From positions 582,471-646,470 of the forward strand of contig NZ_JAJAVC010000011.1 of NCBI RefSeq assembly GCF_020532725.1: a stretch of 64,000 nucleotides of DNA. Reading direction: 5' to 3'. The notes beneath the pieces were generated by a model. It did not search any database. It worked only from the letters and a program-made list of their open reading frames with translations, and was not told where the DNA came from. A program made the position numbers and the translations under genes. The DNA comes from Methylobacillus arboreus (GTDB lineage: Bacteria; Pseudomonadota; Gammaproteobacteria; Burkholderiales; Methylophilaceae). Of the stretch, positions 10,710 to 20,832 are shown piece by piece; positions within the stretch are counted from its first letter, which is position 1; every line of letters begins with the position of its first letter.

Positions 10710-12032
10710 TTGACCGGACTATTCGAACCCGTTGCGCCCCAGGCCCCATTGGCAGAACGCCTGCGTCCCAAGTCTCTTGAGCAGGTGGTGGGGCAATCGC
10801 ACCTGCTGGGAGAAGGTAAGCCGTTACGTCTGGCATTTACCTCGGGCAAGCTGCCTTCCATGATTCTCTGGGGGCCGCCCGGTGTGGGCAAGACTACGCT
10901 TGCCAGGTTGATCGCCAATACTGCGGATGCCGAGTTTATCCCGCTTTCAGCCGTGTTGGCAGGCATCAAGGATATCCGCGAGGCGGTGGAGCGCGCCGAG
11001 CATATCTTGCAGCAATCCGGCCGCCGCACCATCCTGTTTGTCGACGAAGTGCATCGCTTCAACAAGGGCCAGCAGGATGCATTCCTGCCGTTTGTGGAAA
11101 GCGGTCTTATCACCTTCATCGGCGCTACTACGGAAAACCCGTCATTTGAGGTTAACAGCGCATTATTGAGCCGGGCGCAGGTGTTTGTGCTCAATGCCTT
11201 GTCCGAGGATGAGCTGAAACAGTTGCTGGACAGGGCCCAGCAGGAAATGGCGCCCCAAATCAGCCTGGTTGCCGAGGTGGTGGAGCAGGTGCTGGGATAT
11301 GCCGACGGCGATGCCAGGCGCTTGCTCAACTTTGTCGAAGGTTTGCTGAATGCCGCCATTGCGGCAGGCGTGGCAGAGATTGATGCCGATTTCCTGCAAT
11401 CGACCATGGCAAGCAAGCTGCGCCGTTTCGACAAGGACGGCGAGGCGTTTTATGACCAGATTTCTGCCTTGCACAAGTCCGTACGGGGCTCTAATCCGGA
11501 TGCAGCATTGTACTGGTTCCTGCGCATGATTGATGGCGGTGCCGACCCACTTTACCTGGGGCGGCGCATTGTGCGCATGGCGGTGGAAGACATCGGCATT
11601 GCCGATCCGCGCGCGCAGACCATGGCGCTTGAAGCTTGCCAGATTTATGAGCGGCTAGGCTCGCCCGAGGGCGAGCTGGCGCTGTCCAATGCCGTGATCT
11701 ATCTGGCTGTTGCCGCCAAGAGCAATGCGGCCTATATGGCTTACAACCAGGCCAAGGCTTTTGTCGCCAGTGATAAATCCCGCCCTGTTCCCTTGCATTT
11801 GCGCAATGCGCCGACCAAGCTCATGAAGGCGCTGGATTACGGCAAGGAATACCGTTACGCGCACAATGAGCCGGGCGCCTATGCCGCAGGCGAGCAGTAT
11901 TTCCCCGATGACCTTGAGGCAATTCAGTTTTATGTGCCCACGCCGCGTGGGCTTGAAGGTAAAATCAGCGAAAAAATGGCGCATCTGCGCGCGCTTGACG
12001 ATGAGGCGCGCAGCAAGAAGCGTAAGAAATAA
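10710..12032 (+). CDS. rarA: Replication-associated recombination protein A (AAA+ ATPase)
   Basis: RarA (MgsA) is a clamp-loader-like AAA+ ATPase that acts at stalled replication forks. The 440 residues carry Walker A GPPGVGKT (55-62), Walker B/DEXH-like VDEVHRFNKGQQD (about 112-124), sensor 1 GATTENPSF and the C-terminal tetramerisation part with GADPLYLGRR and ARQ-type helices. The start is TTG at 10710: an in-frame stop at 10695-10697 leaves no ATG before the conserved MTGLFEPVA. It sits between the FecR gene and serS, its usual neighbour. Confidence 0.95.
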   Translation: MTGLFEPVAPQAPLAERLRPKSLEQVVGQSHLLGEGKPLRLAFTSGKLPSMILWGPPGVGKTTLARLIANTADAEFIPLSAVLAGIKDIREAVERAEHILQQSGRRTILFVDEVHRFNKGQQDAFLPFVESGLITFIGATTENPSFEVNSALLSRAQVFVLNALSEDELKQLLDRAQQEMAPQISLVAEVVEQVLGYADGDARRLLNFVEGLLNAAIAAGVAEIDADFLQSTMASKLRRFDKDGEAFYDQISALHKSVRGSNPDAALYWFLRMIDGGADPLYLGRRIVRMAVEDIGIADPRAQTMALEACQIYERLGSPEGELALSNAVIYLAVAAKSNAAYMAYNQAKAFVASDKSRPVPLHLRNAPTKLMKALDYGKEYRYAHNEPGAYAAGEQYFPDDLEAIQFYVPTPRGLEGKISEKMAHLRALDDEARSKKRKK

Positions 12033-12053
12033 ATCCAATATATTCACTATTAA

Positions 12054-13385
<1,332 letters not shown>

Positions 13386-13395
13386 TCTTAGTGTG

Positions 13396-13424
13396 CTGCC
13401 GCGAGCATGCTCAGCTTGCGGCAG
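13396..13424 (+). terminator. Hairpin between convergent serS and antiporter genes
   Basis: An 11-pair stem (13396-13406 with 13414-13424, one G-T wobble) with a seven-base loop sits just past serS and next to the end of the opposing gene. No T tract follows, so termination from either side is probable but not certain. Confidence 0.5.
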
Positions 13425-13425
13425 A

Positions 13426-15186
13426 TCAATGTTCTTCCTTTTCCTGATTCAGGGTCTCGATCAGGGCGATCTGCATGCGGTAATGCAGGAGCACGAACCA
13501 ACGCCACAGCAGCGTGACCAGGCCTGCGACAATCAATAACACTACAATCCAGACATCCAGCGGCGGCATGATGCGGTGACTCAATGCCAGGATCAGCAAG
13601 GTCATGCCAACGGCTGCCAGCACATTGACGGCCTTGGCGATAAAACGCTGCACCCGGCTACAATCGCTGCCAGTCATTCCCTGTGTGCTGTGATCTGCGA
13701 GTAACAATCCCAGTGATTGCAGTTTCCTGAATGCTGCGATCAGGAACGGTGCTGCCAGCAACAGCGCTATTCCCCAGGTTGCCGCCTGTTGCCACATGAT
13801 GTCCCGCATGGGGGATGGCAGGTTCACCAGATAAACATTCACCAGCCATACCGCACCGAGAAACAGGGCGCTGACCATGCATAGGTTAACGAATACCTGT
13901 AGCAGCAGCTTGCGGTAAATGCCTGCGAGGATGGCGCCATCGCTATCTGGCGCATGATTGTTGGAGCCCAGCCAGTCGCTATAAAGCCGGAAGAATTGCG
14001 ATATCTTGGCCGGCATGTTGCGCGCCAGGGTGCTCGAAAGCGGGTCGGCTGCCTTGATGAGATAAGGGGTTGTCAGCGTGGTAATGACGGAAGCCGCTAC
14101 CGCAATCGGGTAAAGGAAAGAGCTGGTCACGCCAAGCGTCAGGCCAAGTGAGGCGATGATGAAGGAAAACTCACCAATCTGCGACAAGCCCATGCCCACG
14201 CGCAATGATGTGCGGCCGTCATTGCCGGCGGCCATTGCGCCTAGGGTGCAGGCAAAAATCTTGCCGAAGATGATGACCAGGATCACCACAATCACCGGTT
14301 TTGCATATTCCACGATAATGACAGGGTCCAGCATCAGGCCGATGGCAACAAAGAAGATGGCGCTGAACATATCGCGGATGGGCATGATCAGCCGTTCTAT
14401 CGCACGGATACGGCGCGATTCCGCCATGATGGCCCCTATCATGAAAGCGCCGAGAGCAATGCTGTAATCCAGCTTGATCACCAGCAGGCAGAAGCCGAAA
14501 CAGAGGCCGAGGATGGTGATCAGCAGCATTTCATCGCGCTTGAAGCTGGCAACATATTCCAGCAACTTGGGTACGAGGATGATGCCAAGCACCAGCGCTA
14601 CCACCATGAATAGCGTGAGGTTGGAAATGGTGATTGCGGCATCCATTGTGGAAACCTGACCGGTCGCGGCGATGCCGGACAAAAGCGCGATGATGCCAAT
14701 ACCAAGGATATCCTCAACTATCAGCACGCCAAAAATCATTTGCGCAAAGCGCTCGTGCTTCATGTTGAGTTCATCGAGCGCCTTGACGATGATAGTGGTG
14801 GATGAAATCGCCAGCATGGCCCCGAGAAAGATCGAATCCATGGGTTTCCAGCCGAAGTAACTGCCGATTTCATAACCCAGCCAGATCATGACGACAATTT
14901 CGACCAGCGCGGCCACCACGGCAGTGGCCCCCACTGCCCGCAGCTTGCGCAGGCTGAATTCCAGCCCCAGCGAGAACATCAGGAAGACAATCCCCAGCTC
15001 TGCCAGGATCTCTATGGTGTGATTGTCGTGCACCATGGAAAATGGTGGCGTGTGTGGGCCCAGGATCAGGCCGGCAAGAATATAACCCAGCACCACCGGC
15101 TGCTTCATGCGGTGGAAAATGATGGTGACCATGCCTGCCACCAGCATGATGACAGCCAAGTCCTGTATGAAGGCAGCGGCGTGCAT
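13426..15186 (-). CDS. CPA2-family cation:proton antiporter (Kef-type)
   Basis: A 586-residue polytopic membrane protein of the monovalent cation:proton antiporter-2 family. About twelve hydrophobic helices span residues 1-390, with the family's early PVVLGYILAGLILGPHTPPF and the AELGIVFLMFSLGLEFSL stretch. A further hydrophobic block (about 430-570) follows a break instead of the cytosolic TrkA-N domain found in KefB/KefC, so nucleotide-gated control by that domain is absent. K+ or Na+ in exchange for H+ is the family's reaction; the ion used here cannot be told. It is convergent with serS and downstream of mltF. Confidence 0.85.
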   Translation of the reverse strand: MHAAAFIQDLAVIMLVAGMVTIIFHRMKQPVVLGYILAGLILGPHTPPFSMVHDNHTIEILAELGIVFLMFSLGLEFSLRKLRAVGATAVVAALVEIVVMIWLGYEIGSYFGWKPMDSIFLGAMLAISSTTIIVKALDELNMKHERFAQMIFGVLIVEDILGIGIIALLSGIAATGQVSTMDAAITISNLTLFMVVALVLGIILVPKLLEYVASFKRDEMLLITILGLCFGFCLLVIKLDYSIALGAFMIGAIMAESRRIRAIERLIMPIRDMFSAIFFVAIGLMLDPVIIVEYAKPVIVVILVIIFGKIFACTLGAMAAGNDGRTSLRVGMGLSQIGEFSFIIASLGLTLGVTSSFLYPIAVAASVITTLTTPYLIKAADPLSSTLARNMPAKISQFFRLYSDWLGSNNHAPDSDGAILAGIYRKLLLQVFVNLCMVSALFLGAVWLVNVYLVNLPSPMRDIMWQQAATWGIALLLAAPFLIAAFRKLQSLGLLLADHSTQGMTGSDCSRVQRFIAKAVNVLAAVGMTLLILALSHRIMPPLDVWIVVLLIVAGLVTLLWRWFVLLHYRMQIALIETLNQEKEEH

Positions 15187-15213
15187 GAATCGTGAGTGCT
15201 TTCTTTATTTTAC

Positions 15214-15233
15214 GAAGCCTGGGCTTAGGCTTC
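15214..15233 (-). terminator. Hairpin downstream of mltF
   Basis: Perfect seven-pair stem GAAGCCT (15214-15220) / AGGCTTC (15227-15233) with a six-base loop, flanked by AT-rich sequence but without a clean T run. It lies between mltF and the antiporter gene and may end mltF transcription. Confidence 0.4.
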
Positions 15234-15288
15234 TATTTTATAACGATACCGGCTGTGTCAAGCGCAGGACAAAGATTGATTTTGCTGT

Positions 15289-16707
15289 TTATTCCTGGCT
15301 AGGCGTGTTGCCAAAACCGCTCAGGCCAGCTACCTCAAAACTCGGGAATATCGGAGTATGCCGAGGTTCTCGCCGCGCCAGGATCTTGTGATAGGTACGT
15401 ACCGACTCGACAAACACGACTGGAGCACCACCGCGCGCGTAGCCATATTTGAGCGTTGAATAATGCTCTTCCTTGCTGAGTAGGGGCAAGGCTTTTTTCA
15501 CATCCACCCATCTGTCAGGGTTGAGCTTGAGCCGTTTTGCCAAGATGCGCGCATCCTGCAGGTGCGCATAACCGATGTTGTAGGCGGCAAGTGCCATCCA
15601 GGTTCGATCTGGCTCATTCACAGTTTCCGGAATCAGGTCCTTGAGCATAAGCACATATCGTGCCCCGGCAATAATACTTTGGCGTGCATCCAGCCGGTCA
15701 GTGACCCCAAGGCGGTCCGCTGTCTCCTCAGTCAGCATCATCATGCCGCGCACATTGGTGGGCGAAGTATTGAACCTGTCCCAATGGGACTCCTGGTAGG
15801 CTATGGCGGCGACCAGGCGCCAGTCTAGCCCGGTAAGCTCCTGCGCTTCGTGGAAAAAGCGCCTGTATTGGGGTAGCAATGTTTCCGAGCGCTGCATGAA
15901 GGTGGTGACATCCACCGGTTTCAGACGGTCTGCATGCCCATAATAACGGTCAATCAGATTGTGCAATGTGCCATCCTGGCTAATGCGGGCAAAGAAGGCG
16001 TTGGCTTTGTCATAAAGCCATTTGTCGCTTGTTTTTGGAAACGCCCAGGCCACTTGCTCCGGTTTGCCCAGCGGCATGCTTGCACCAAGGTTGGGATAGT
16101 AGTTCTGCACCAGTGCAATCAAATGTCCGTCAGCGACAGTGAAATCCAGTTCACCTTCGGCAACTTCTGCCATCAGCTCATCTGAGTTTGCCTGCGATGT
16201 TTCCGTCCAATGGAGCTGCGGTTCCTTTTCTTTAAGGCGCTGCAAACGCTCCGAGTAGCTTGTACCCATCGATACTGTAATCTGCTTGCCTAATAAATCC
16301 TGGATATTGCCAGGCGCCTTCATCAACTCGGTATTGAAGACAATTTGCTGCTGCACGTTTTGATAGGGCCGGGTAAACCTGACCAGGTGCTCGCGCGTAT
16401 GCGTAATGCTGAGGTCGGCAGCGGCAAAATGCGCCTTGTGCTTGAGTAACGTGGGGATAACCTGGGAAATATTGTGCACCACCAGGAATTTGACGCTATA
16501 TTCAGGGCCGAGCTCACGGACGAAATTACGCACCAGGTCATGCTCAAGCCCGGCATATTGGTTATTGCCACTATAGTAATAAGTGCTGGGCCCATTGTGG
16601 GTGACCACAATGATTTCCTTGGTATGGCGCGGGTCCGCCAGGGGTTTTGGCGGCTCCTTACAGCCCATCAGCAACAGCGCTAGTAAAAAGATAACCAGTG
16701 AACGCAT
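15289..16707 (-). CDS. mltF: Membrane-bound lytic murein transglycosylase F
   Basis: MltF cleaves peptidoglycan glycan strands to 1,6-anhydro products at the outer membrane. The N-terminus MRSLVIFLLALLLMGC is a lipoprotein signal with lipobox LMGC (C16). Next comes an SBP_bac_3-like periplasmic binding module (about 35-270), then a GH23 lysozyme-like domain with catalytic E306 in AYQESHW and TNVRGMMMLT after it. The frame is open for 57 more codons upstream, but this ATG starts the signal peptide and has AGGAAA nearby. At 472 residues it has the usual length. Confidence 0.93.
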   Translation of the reverse strand: MRSLVIFLLALLLMGCKEPPKPLADPRHTKEIIVVTHNGPSTYYYSGNNQYAGLEHDLVRNFVRELGPEYSVKFLVVHNISQVIPTLLKHKAHFAAADLSITHTREHLVRFTRPYQNVQQQIVFNTELMKAPGNIQDLLGKQITVSMGTSYSERLQRLKEKEPQLHWTETSQANSDELMAEVAEGELDFTVADGHLIALVQNYYPNLGASMPLGKPEQVAWAFPKTSDKWLYDKANAFFARISQDGTLHNLIDRYYGHADRLKPVDVTTFMQRSETLLPQYRRFFHEAQELTGLDWRLVAAIAYQESHWDRFNTSPTNVRGMMMLTEETADRLGVTDRLDARQSIIAGARYVLMLKDLIPETVNEPDRTWMALAAYNIGYAHLQDARILAKRLKLNPDRWVDVKKALPLLSKEEHYSTLKYGYARGGAPVVFVESVRTYHKILARREPRHTPIFPSFEVAGLSGFGNTPSQE

Positions 16708-16855
16708 CCGGTCAAGTTTCCTAAAGATTGTTGTCTTTGTCCAGCCTGAGTATGGTTTAGTTCGCCATGGTTGATTAAAAACAATCACATAGTGGAATGG
16801 TCGGGCAGGGTGTTTTCTGCTTGAGTAGGGATTTTGATAGCGAACGTTGCAAATG

Positions 16856-16882
16856 AAAAAGGCTGTGGTTTTCACCACAGCC
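16856..16882 (-). terminator. Intrinsic terminator of the PEP-CTERM gene
   Basis: Stem GGCTGTGGT (16861-16869) / ACCACAGCC (16874-16882) with a TTTC-type loop; read on the minus strand it is followed by TTTTTCATTT. It lies 28 bases past the stop of the minus-strand gene. Confidence 0.8.
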
Positions 16883-16909
16883 TTGAAAAAAACAGAATTA
16901 ATCTACTAA

Positions 16910-17476
16910 TTAAGCAAATTTGCTCGCGTTCTTGCGGCTACGGCTACGTGCAGCAAAACCAACTAGGCCAAGACCGAGTGCCAGCATGCCATAGGTAGAA
17001 GGCTCAGGAATGGCTGCGGTGAAAGTCAGGTTGCCGCCGTAAGATGCCTTCGCATCAGAAGTGGTTGCAAGACCAGCAATACCACTAATTGTCAGAGTGT
17101 AGTCACCTGCTGTCAGGTTGGTCGCTGAGAATGTCCATGTATTGGTGGTGCTTGATCCGCCTGCAAAGTTATAGACCAAGGATGTTTCAACGCTGGAACC
17201 ACCTGAAAGAATTGCACTGGTGATATCAAAACCTGAAAAAGTGATTGCGCCAATTGTCAGGTAAGTGGAACTAGCCGAACCTGAAATATCGGTAGGCTCA
17301 GCAAGTGTGAATGTGAAAACATCAGTGTAAGAACCACTTGCAGCGAAGTTGTTGCCAAAATAGGCTTCACCGTCAGTGATGGTGAATGTGGGAGCAGCGA
17401 ATGCGCTAGTTGCAACCAGCGATGTCAAACCAAAAGCCAGTGCAACAGCGCTTTTCTTGAATGTAGTAGCTAACAT
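16910..17476 (-). CDS. PEP-CTERM sorting-domain protein (FxDxF type)
   Basis: A 188-residue exported protein. It has an N-terminal signal peptide (VALAFGLTSLVATSAFA), a serine/threonine/glycine-rich beta region with a YTDVFTFTL stretch typical of FxDxF PEP-CTERM proteins, and a C-terminal tripartite signal: IPEPSTYG, a hydrophobic helix (MLALGLGLVGFAA) and an RSRSRK tail. Exosortase/EpsH systems recognise PEP-CTERM, remove it and send the protein to the exopolysaccharide matrix. No exosortase gene is in this window, so it must be elsewhere. AGGGG precedes the start. Two adjoining inverted repeats lie about 125 bases upstream. A second, shorter PEP-CTERM gene is at 47062. Confidence 0.85.
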   Translation of the reverse strand: MLATTFKKSAVALAFGLTSLVATSAFAAPTFTITDGEAYFGNNFAASGSYTDVFTFTLAEPTDISGSASSTYLTIGAITFSGFDITSAILSGGSSVETSLVYNFAGGSSTTNTWTFSATNLTAGDYTLTISGIAGLATTSDAKASYGGNLTFTAAIPEPSTYGMLALGLGLVGFAARSRSRKNASKFA

Positions 17477-17600
17477 GATAAACCCCTAAAAAGTAGAACG
17501 TGGATATGGAAGGTCAAGCTTTTATTGAATTTATTGTTAGCCTGTGAGAAGCATAGTCCTCCATCCATCAGTACCACTCAATAGGGCAAACGTACTAAAT

Positions 17601-17634
17601 AGTCCTATTGGACTATAGCTCCTGGGAGCTATAG
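17601..17634. promoter_or_regulatory. Two adjoining inverted repeats upstream of the PEP-CTERM gene
   Basis: AGTCC (17601-17605) and GGACT (17610-17614) form one dyad; CTATAGCTCC (17613-17622) and GGAGCTATAG (17625-17634) form a perfect ten-base dyad with a two-base centre. They share two bases. They lie between the divergent PEP-CTERM gene and tRNA-Ser. An operator is likely; the regulator is unknown. Confidence 0.45.
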
Positions 17635-17651
17635 AGATATCGAGACCCCGT

Positions 17652-17680
17652 TTTACTAAAAAATGACGCTAGGCTATAAT
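17652..17680 (+). promoter_or_regulatory. Sigma-70 promoter of tRNA-Ser
   Basis: TTTACT (17652-17657), a 17-base spacer and a perfect TATAAT (17675-17680), followed by a GC-rich stretch (CCGCCCTCCC) before the tRNA. A GC-rich discriminator is the mark of stringently controlled stable-RNA promoters. Confidence 0.7.
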
Positions 17681-17690
17681 CCGCCCTCCC

Positions 17691-17781
17691 GGAGAGGTGG
17701 CAGAGCTGGTTGAATGTACCTGACTCGAAATCAGGCATACGTGAAAGCGTATCGAGGGTTCGAATCCCTCCCTCTCCGCCA
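17691..17781 (+). tRNA. tRNA-Ser(CGA)
   Basis: The acceptor stem GGAGAGG (17691-17697) pairs with CCTCTCC (17771-17777), followed by G and an encoded CCA. The anticodon stem CCTGA/TCAGG holds the loop CTCGAAA, giving anticodon CGA for UCG codons. The long variable arm (ATACG-TGAAAG-CGTAT) is that of a class II serine tRNA. Confidence 0.97.
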
Positions 17782-18099
17782 TATGGCTGTGTTTCAGCGT
17801 TTCGGCAAAAATACATCTGATTTAATCGGGTATTTTTCTGTCTCAACCACGTCTATCTTCCGCCCGTTGGTCTTAAATTCTCCAAGGTTGCTGACTAGTC
17901 ATGCAGACAATAAGGCTTTTTTTGCCGGTAAGCATGTCATAATGCAGGATCAATAGCTTGTTGATCTTAAATATAAATATTTTATAGACTCTTCCTAGCC
18001 TAACTCTTCTATTAATTTTTTGAGTCTTCAAGAGTTCGACATGTCAGCCTAACCACAAGGAGGAGACTGAATTTGTGAAAGCGCCACTCACGAGTAATT
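17782..18099. other. Gene-free region between tRNA-Ser and a histidine kinase
   Basis: No convincing frame. An AT-rich dyad (AAAAATAC at 17807-17814 with GTATTTTT at 17830-17837) might end the tRNA transcript weakly. A strong AAGGAGGAG ribosome site at 18057-18065 precedes a GTG-initiated 11-codon frame (18075-18110) that overlaps the kinase start at 18100. Confidence 0.5.
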
Positions 18100-19626
18100 A
18101 TGCAGACTGAGCCGGATGAGCATGCCTTGCGCCTCAGCGAGAAGCGCTTTCAACAAATGTTCGATTCTATCGACCAGGGCTTGTGCATCATTCAAATGGT
18201 ATACGATGCCCAGGATCAGCCGGTCGACTACATTTTCCTCCATACCAACTCCGCCTTTGCCAGCCAGACTGGATTGATCGACGCTGTCGGCAAGCGCATG
18301 CGCGATCTAGCGCCTGATCATGAGCAGTTCTGGTTCGATATCTATGGCCGTATAGATCGTAGTGGCGTGCCTGAGCGTTTTGAGCACAAGGCTGCGTCCC
18401 TGAATCGTTTTTACGAAGTCTATGCATTCCGGATCGACGAACCGGATAAACACACGGTGGGCATCCTGTTCAAGGATATCTCGTCGCGCGTCGAGGCGGA
18501 TCAGGCATTGATCCGGGCTAATAAGGCAAAGGATGATTTTCTCGCTGTCGTATCCCATGAGCTACGCAATCCCTTGAACTTGATCCAGTTGAATGCAGAA
18601 CTTCTTGCCCGGATTCCGCAAGCAGGCACGCAGCCGATCATTCGCCGCACCGCGGAAACGCTCAGCCATACTGTGAAAGGCCTGACTAAGGTGGTGGATG
18701 ACTTGCTCGATATGTCGCGCATCAATACAGGCAAGCTGGCGCTGCAGAGCACGACATACGACCTCGGGGAATCGCTCCAGGCGCTTATAGAATCCATACA
18801 GCAGGAGGCGCAAAGCAATTCGATACATATTTCCGCAGATCTGCAATCCGGTATCAACATCCATGCCGATCCTACACGCATTGAGCAAGTCATCTGGAAT
18901 CTGCTGTCCAATGCGCTGAAGTTCACGCCTGCCGGCGGGTACATCCAGGTTTCGCTGGTGAAACATAACGACAAGGCGGTTATTGAAGTTGCCGACTCGG
19001 GACAGGGTATTCCGCCTGAGGTTCTGCCCAAGGTATTCGACATGTTCGTCCAGGAGGATTCCTCCCCATCAAGGCTCAAAGGCGGGCTCGGCATTGGGCT
19101 GGCACTGGTTAAGGAAATTGTGGAACTGCACAAGGGACAGGTCGAGGTTTTCTCCCAAGGCAAGGGTGCAGGTGCGACTTTCCGGGTCTATTTGCCGGTT
19201 AGCGATCCTGTTCTCAAGGAGGTTGCCGACACAAAACCAGGGGAGGGCAGGCCTATCCGTATATTGCTGGTAGAAGACAATCAATCCTCTGCCGAGCTGC
19301 TCGCGCAGTTGTTGACACTGGAAGGGTATGCGGTTGACCTTGCATTAGAGGGACAAGCGGGACTGACGAAAGCGACCAATGCCAAGAACGACTATGACTT
19401 GATCCTCTCCGATATCGATATGCCTGGCATGGATGGTTTTCAACTGGCTACGCAGTTACGGTTGCATGACAACACGGTGACAATTCCGATTATCGCCGTG
19501 ACAGGAATCGCAAATGAAAACAATCTGGAGAAAATATTGGCAGCGGGCTTTAGCGCAGTTGTTCCCAAGCCCCTCACACTGGAGGCGATCAACGCAGCGG
19601 TGGGAAAACAGCTGCTTGCCCATTGA
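18100..19626 (+). CDS. PAS-domain hybrid histidine kinase
   Basis: A soluble 508-residue sensor kinase. An N-terminal PAS-like domain (about 8-130) is followed by a HisKA dimerisation helix with phospho-accepting H153 in VSHELRNPL, a HATPase_c domain (NLLSNALKFT, DSGQGIPP, GGLGIGLAL) and a C-terminal receiver with phospho-acceptor D438 in LILSDIDMPGMDG. No membrane segment is seen, so the signal is probably cytosolic. The ATG at 18100 has no good ribosome site of its own; a strong one stands 35 bases upstream before a short overlapping frame, suggesting translational coupling. No response regulator gene is adjacent, so it is an orphan whose target cannot be read. Confidence 0.9.
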   Translation: MQTEPDEHALRLSEKRFQQMFDSIDQGLCIIQMVYDAQDQPVDYIFLHTNSAFASQTGLIDAVGKRMRDLAPDHEQFWFDIYGRIDRSGVPERFEHKAASLNRFYEVYAFRIDEPDKHTVGILFKDISSRVEADQALIRANKAKDDFLAVVSHELRNPLNLIQLNAELLARIPQAGTQPIIRRTAETLSHTVKGLTKVVDDLLDMSRINTGKLALQSTTYDLGESLQALIESIQQEAQSNSIHISADLQSGINIHADPTRIEQVIWNLLSNALKFTPAGGYIQVSLVKHNDKAVIEVADSGQGIPPEVLPKVFDMFVQEDSSPSRLKGGLGIGLALVKEIVELHKGQVEVFSQGKGAGATFRVYLPVSDPVLKEVADTKPGEGRPIRILLVEDNQSSAELLAQLLTLEGYAVDLALEGQAGLTKATNAKNDYDLILSDIDMPGMDGFQLATQLRLHDNTVTIPIIAVTGIANENNLEKILAAGFSAVVPKPLTLEAINAAVGKQLLAH

Positions 19627-19683
19627 GCTAGAGCCTAACTCTGCTCCGAAGATTTTGTTGATCTATGCATTCCAGCATCGTTG

Positions 19684-20559
19684 TCATGCAACGGTTTGCT
19701 TCGGTTTGTGCCATAGCACCAACATACCACTCGCACAAATAATTGCGATCCCGCTAAATCCATAAATATCCGGCATATGTCCGAAAACCACGTAGCCGAT
19801 CAGGCCCGCGAATATCAGTTGCCCGTAAGTGAAAGGGGCCAGTGTCGATGGGTTTGCGTGATGGTATGCCTCTGTCATTAACAGGTGGCTCAACAAGGCG
19901 GAAATACCCAGCCCCAATAGCAGCACTGAATGGTATGCGCTTGGACTTTGCCAGAAGAAGGGGGCAATGCCGCCAAGTACGGCACTGCCGATCAATCCGC
20001 TCAGTAGGTTGGTTGTCGCCGAGCTATCTGTTGCGTTGAGCTTGCGGGTGATGAGTTGGTAGAGGCTGAAGGTGAATGCAGCGCCGACTGCCAGGAGGCT
20101 GACCGGTGTGAAAAGTGCGCCGCCAGGTCTCAGGATGACCAGTACGCCGATAAAGCCCAGTAAAACGGCAGCCCATTGTAATGACGTTATCCGCTCACCC
20201 AGCAATGGCCCTGAAAGTGCAGTCACGATCAGGGGCGTCAGGTAAACAATTGCGGTGCCTTCCGCCAGTGGAATGTAGCGCAATGCGGAAATGAAGAGCA
20301 TGTTGGTTCCCACCATGCATAGGCCCCGCAGCAATTGCAAACCCGGATTGCGTGTCTTGAAAATGGATAGGCCTGAGCGCGGTAGCAATACTGCCAGCAT
20401 GAGGCCGCTATGAATGACATAACGTACCCAGATGACCATGACGACCGCATAGAAGCCAGCCAGGTATTTGGAAAGGGCGTCACTTCCTGCAAAGAGAAAA
20501 ATGGCACCACACATGTAAAAAATGCCTTGAAGAAGTTGATTCCTGGAGTGGTGGCTCAT
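19684..20559 (-). CDS. EamA/DMT-family transporter
   Basis: A 291-residue protein with ten predicted membrane helices in two five-helix EamA repeats (the second starts near SLLAVGAAFTFSLYQLITRKLN). DMT-superfamily members of this class export amino acids, purines or other small metabolites; the substrate cannot be told. The ATG used (MSHHSRNQLLQG) matches typical family N-termini; an in-frame start at 20631 would add 24 residues. It is convergent with the histidine kinase gene, with 57 bases between them. Confidence 0.85.
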   Translation of the reverse strand: MSHHSRNQLLQGIFYMCGAIFLFAGSDALSKYLAGFYAVVMVIWVRYVIHSGLMLAVLLPRSGLSIFKTRNPGLQLLRGLCMVGTNMLFISALRYIPLAEGTAIVYLTPLIVTALSGPLLGERITSLQWAAVLLGFIGVLVILRPGGALFTPVSLLAVGAAFTFSLYQLITRKLNATDSSATTNLLSGLIGSAVLGGIAPFFWQSPSAYHSVLLLGLGISALLSHLLMTEAYHHANPSTLAPFTYGQLIFAGLIGYVVFGHMPDIYGFSGIAIICASGMLVLWHKPKQTVA

Positions 20560-20776
20560 GCTAAGAAAGCGGGGCTGGCAGAATGGGGTACTGATAGCGA
20601 GAGTGAATTGGTAGGCAGTGTACCATGCCACCAGGTGGCTTAATTAGAGACAATGTTTGCCACATGAAAAAGCTCTGAGTGTTTTGTACCGCTAATCGCC
20701 AGGCCAAACGTGCCGGATAGCGGGGCATGCTTGCCTGTTCTTTGAAATGGAAGCGGCATTCAACAGGTATGACGGC

Positions 20777-20807
20777 TGTAATTGCACGCAGGCTGAACGC
20801 GTATAAT
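20777..20807 (+). promoter_or_regulatory. Candidate promoter ahead of the MITE and the Hsp70-like gene
   Basis: A perfect TATAAT at 20802-20807 lies 26 bases before a noncoding inverted-repeat element. The best -35 candidate is poor (TGTAAT, 19-base spacer). It may be the original promoter of the Hsp70-like gene, now separated from it by the insertion. Confidence 0.4.
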
Positions 20808-20832
20808 GCAGGATTTTTCGATCAAGCTCTCA

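Noticed and set aside
17613..17634. Palindrome considered as a LuxR-type lux box
   Set aside because: Length and dyad are similar, but the CTGT/ACAG core is absent and no luxR or luxI gene is nearby.
17714..17956. 80-codon plus-strand frame
   Set aside because: Starts inside tRNA-Ser and has no coding features.
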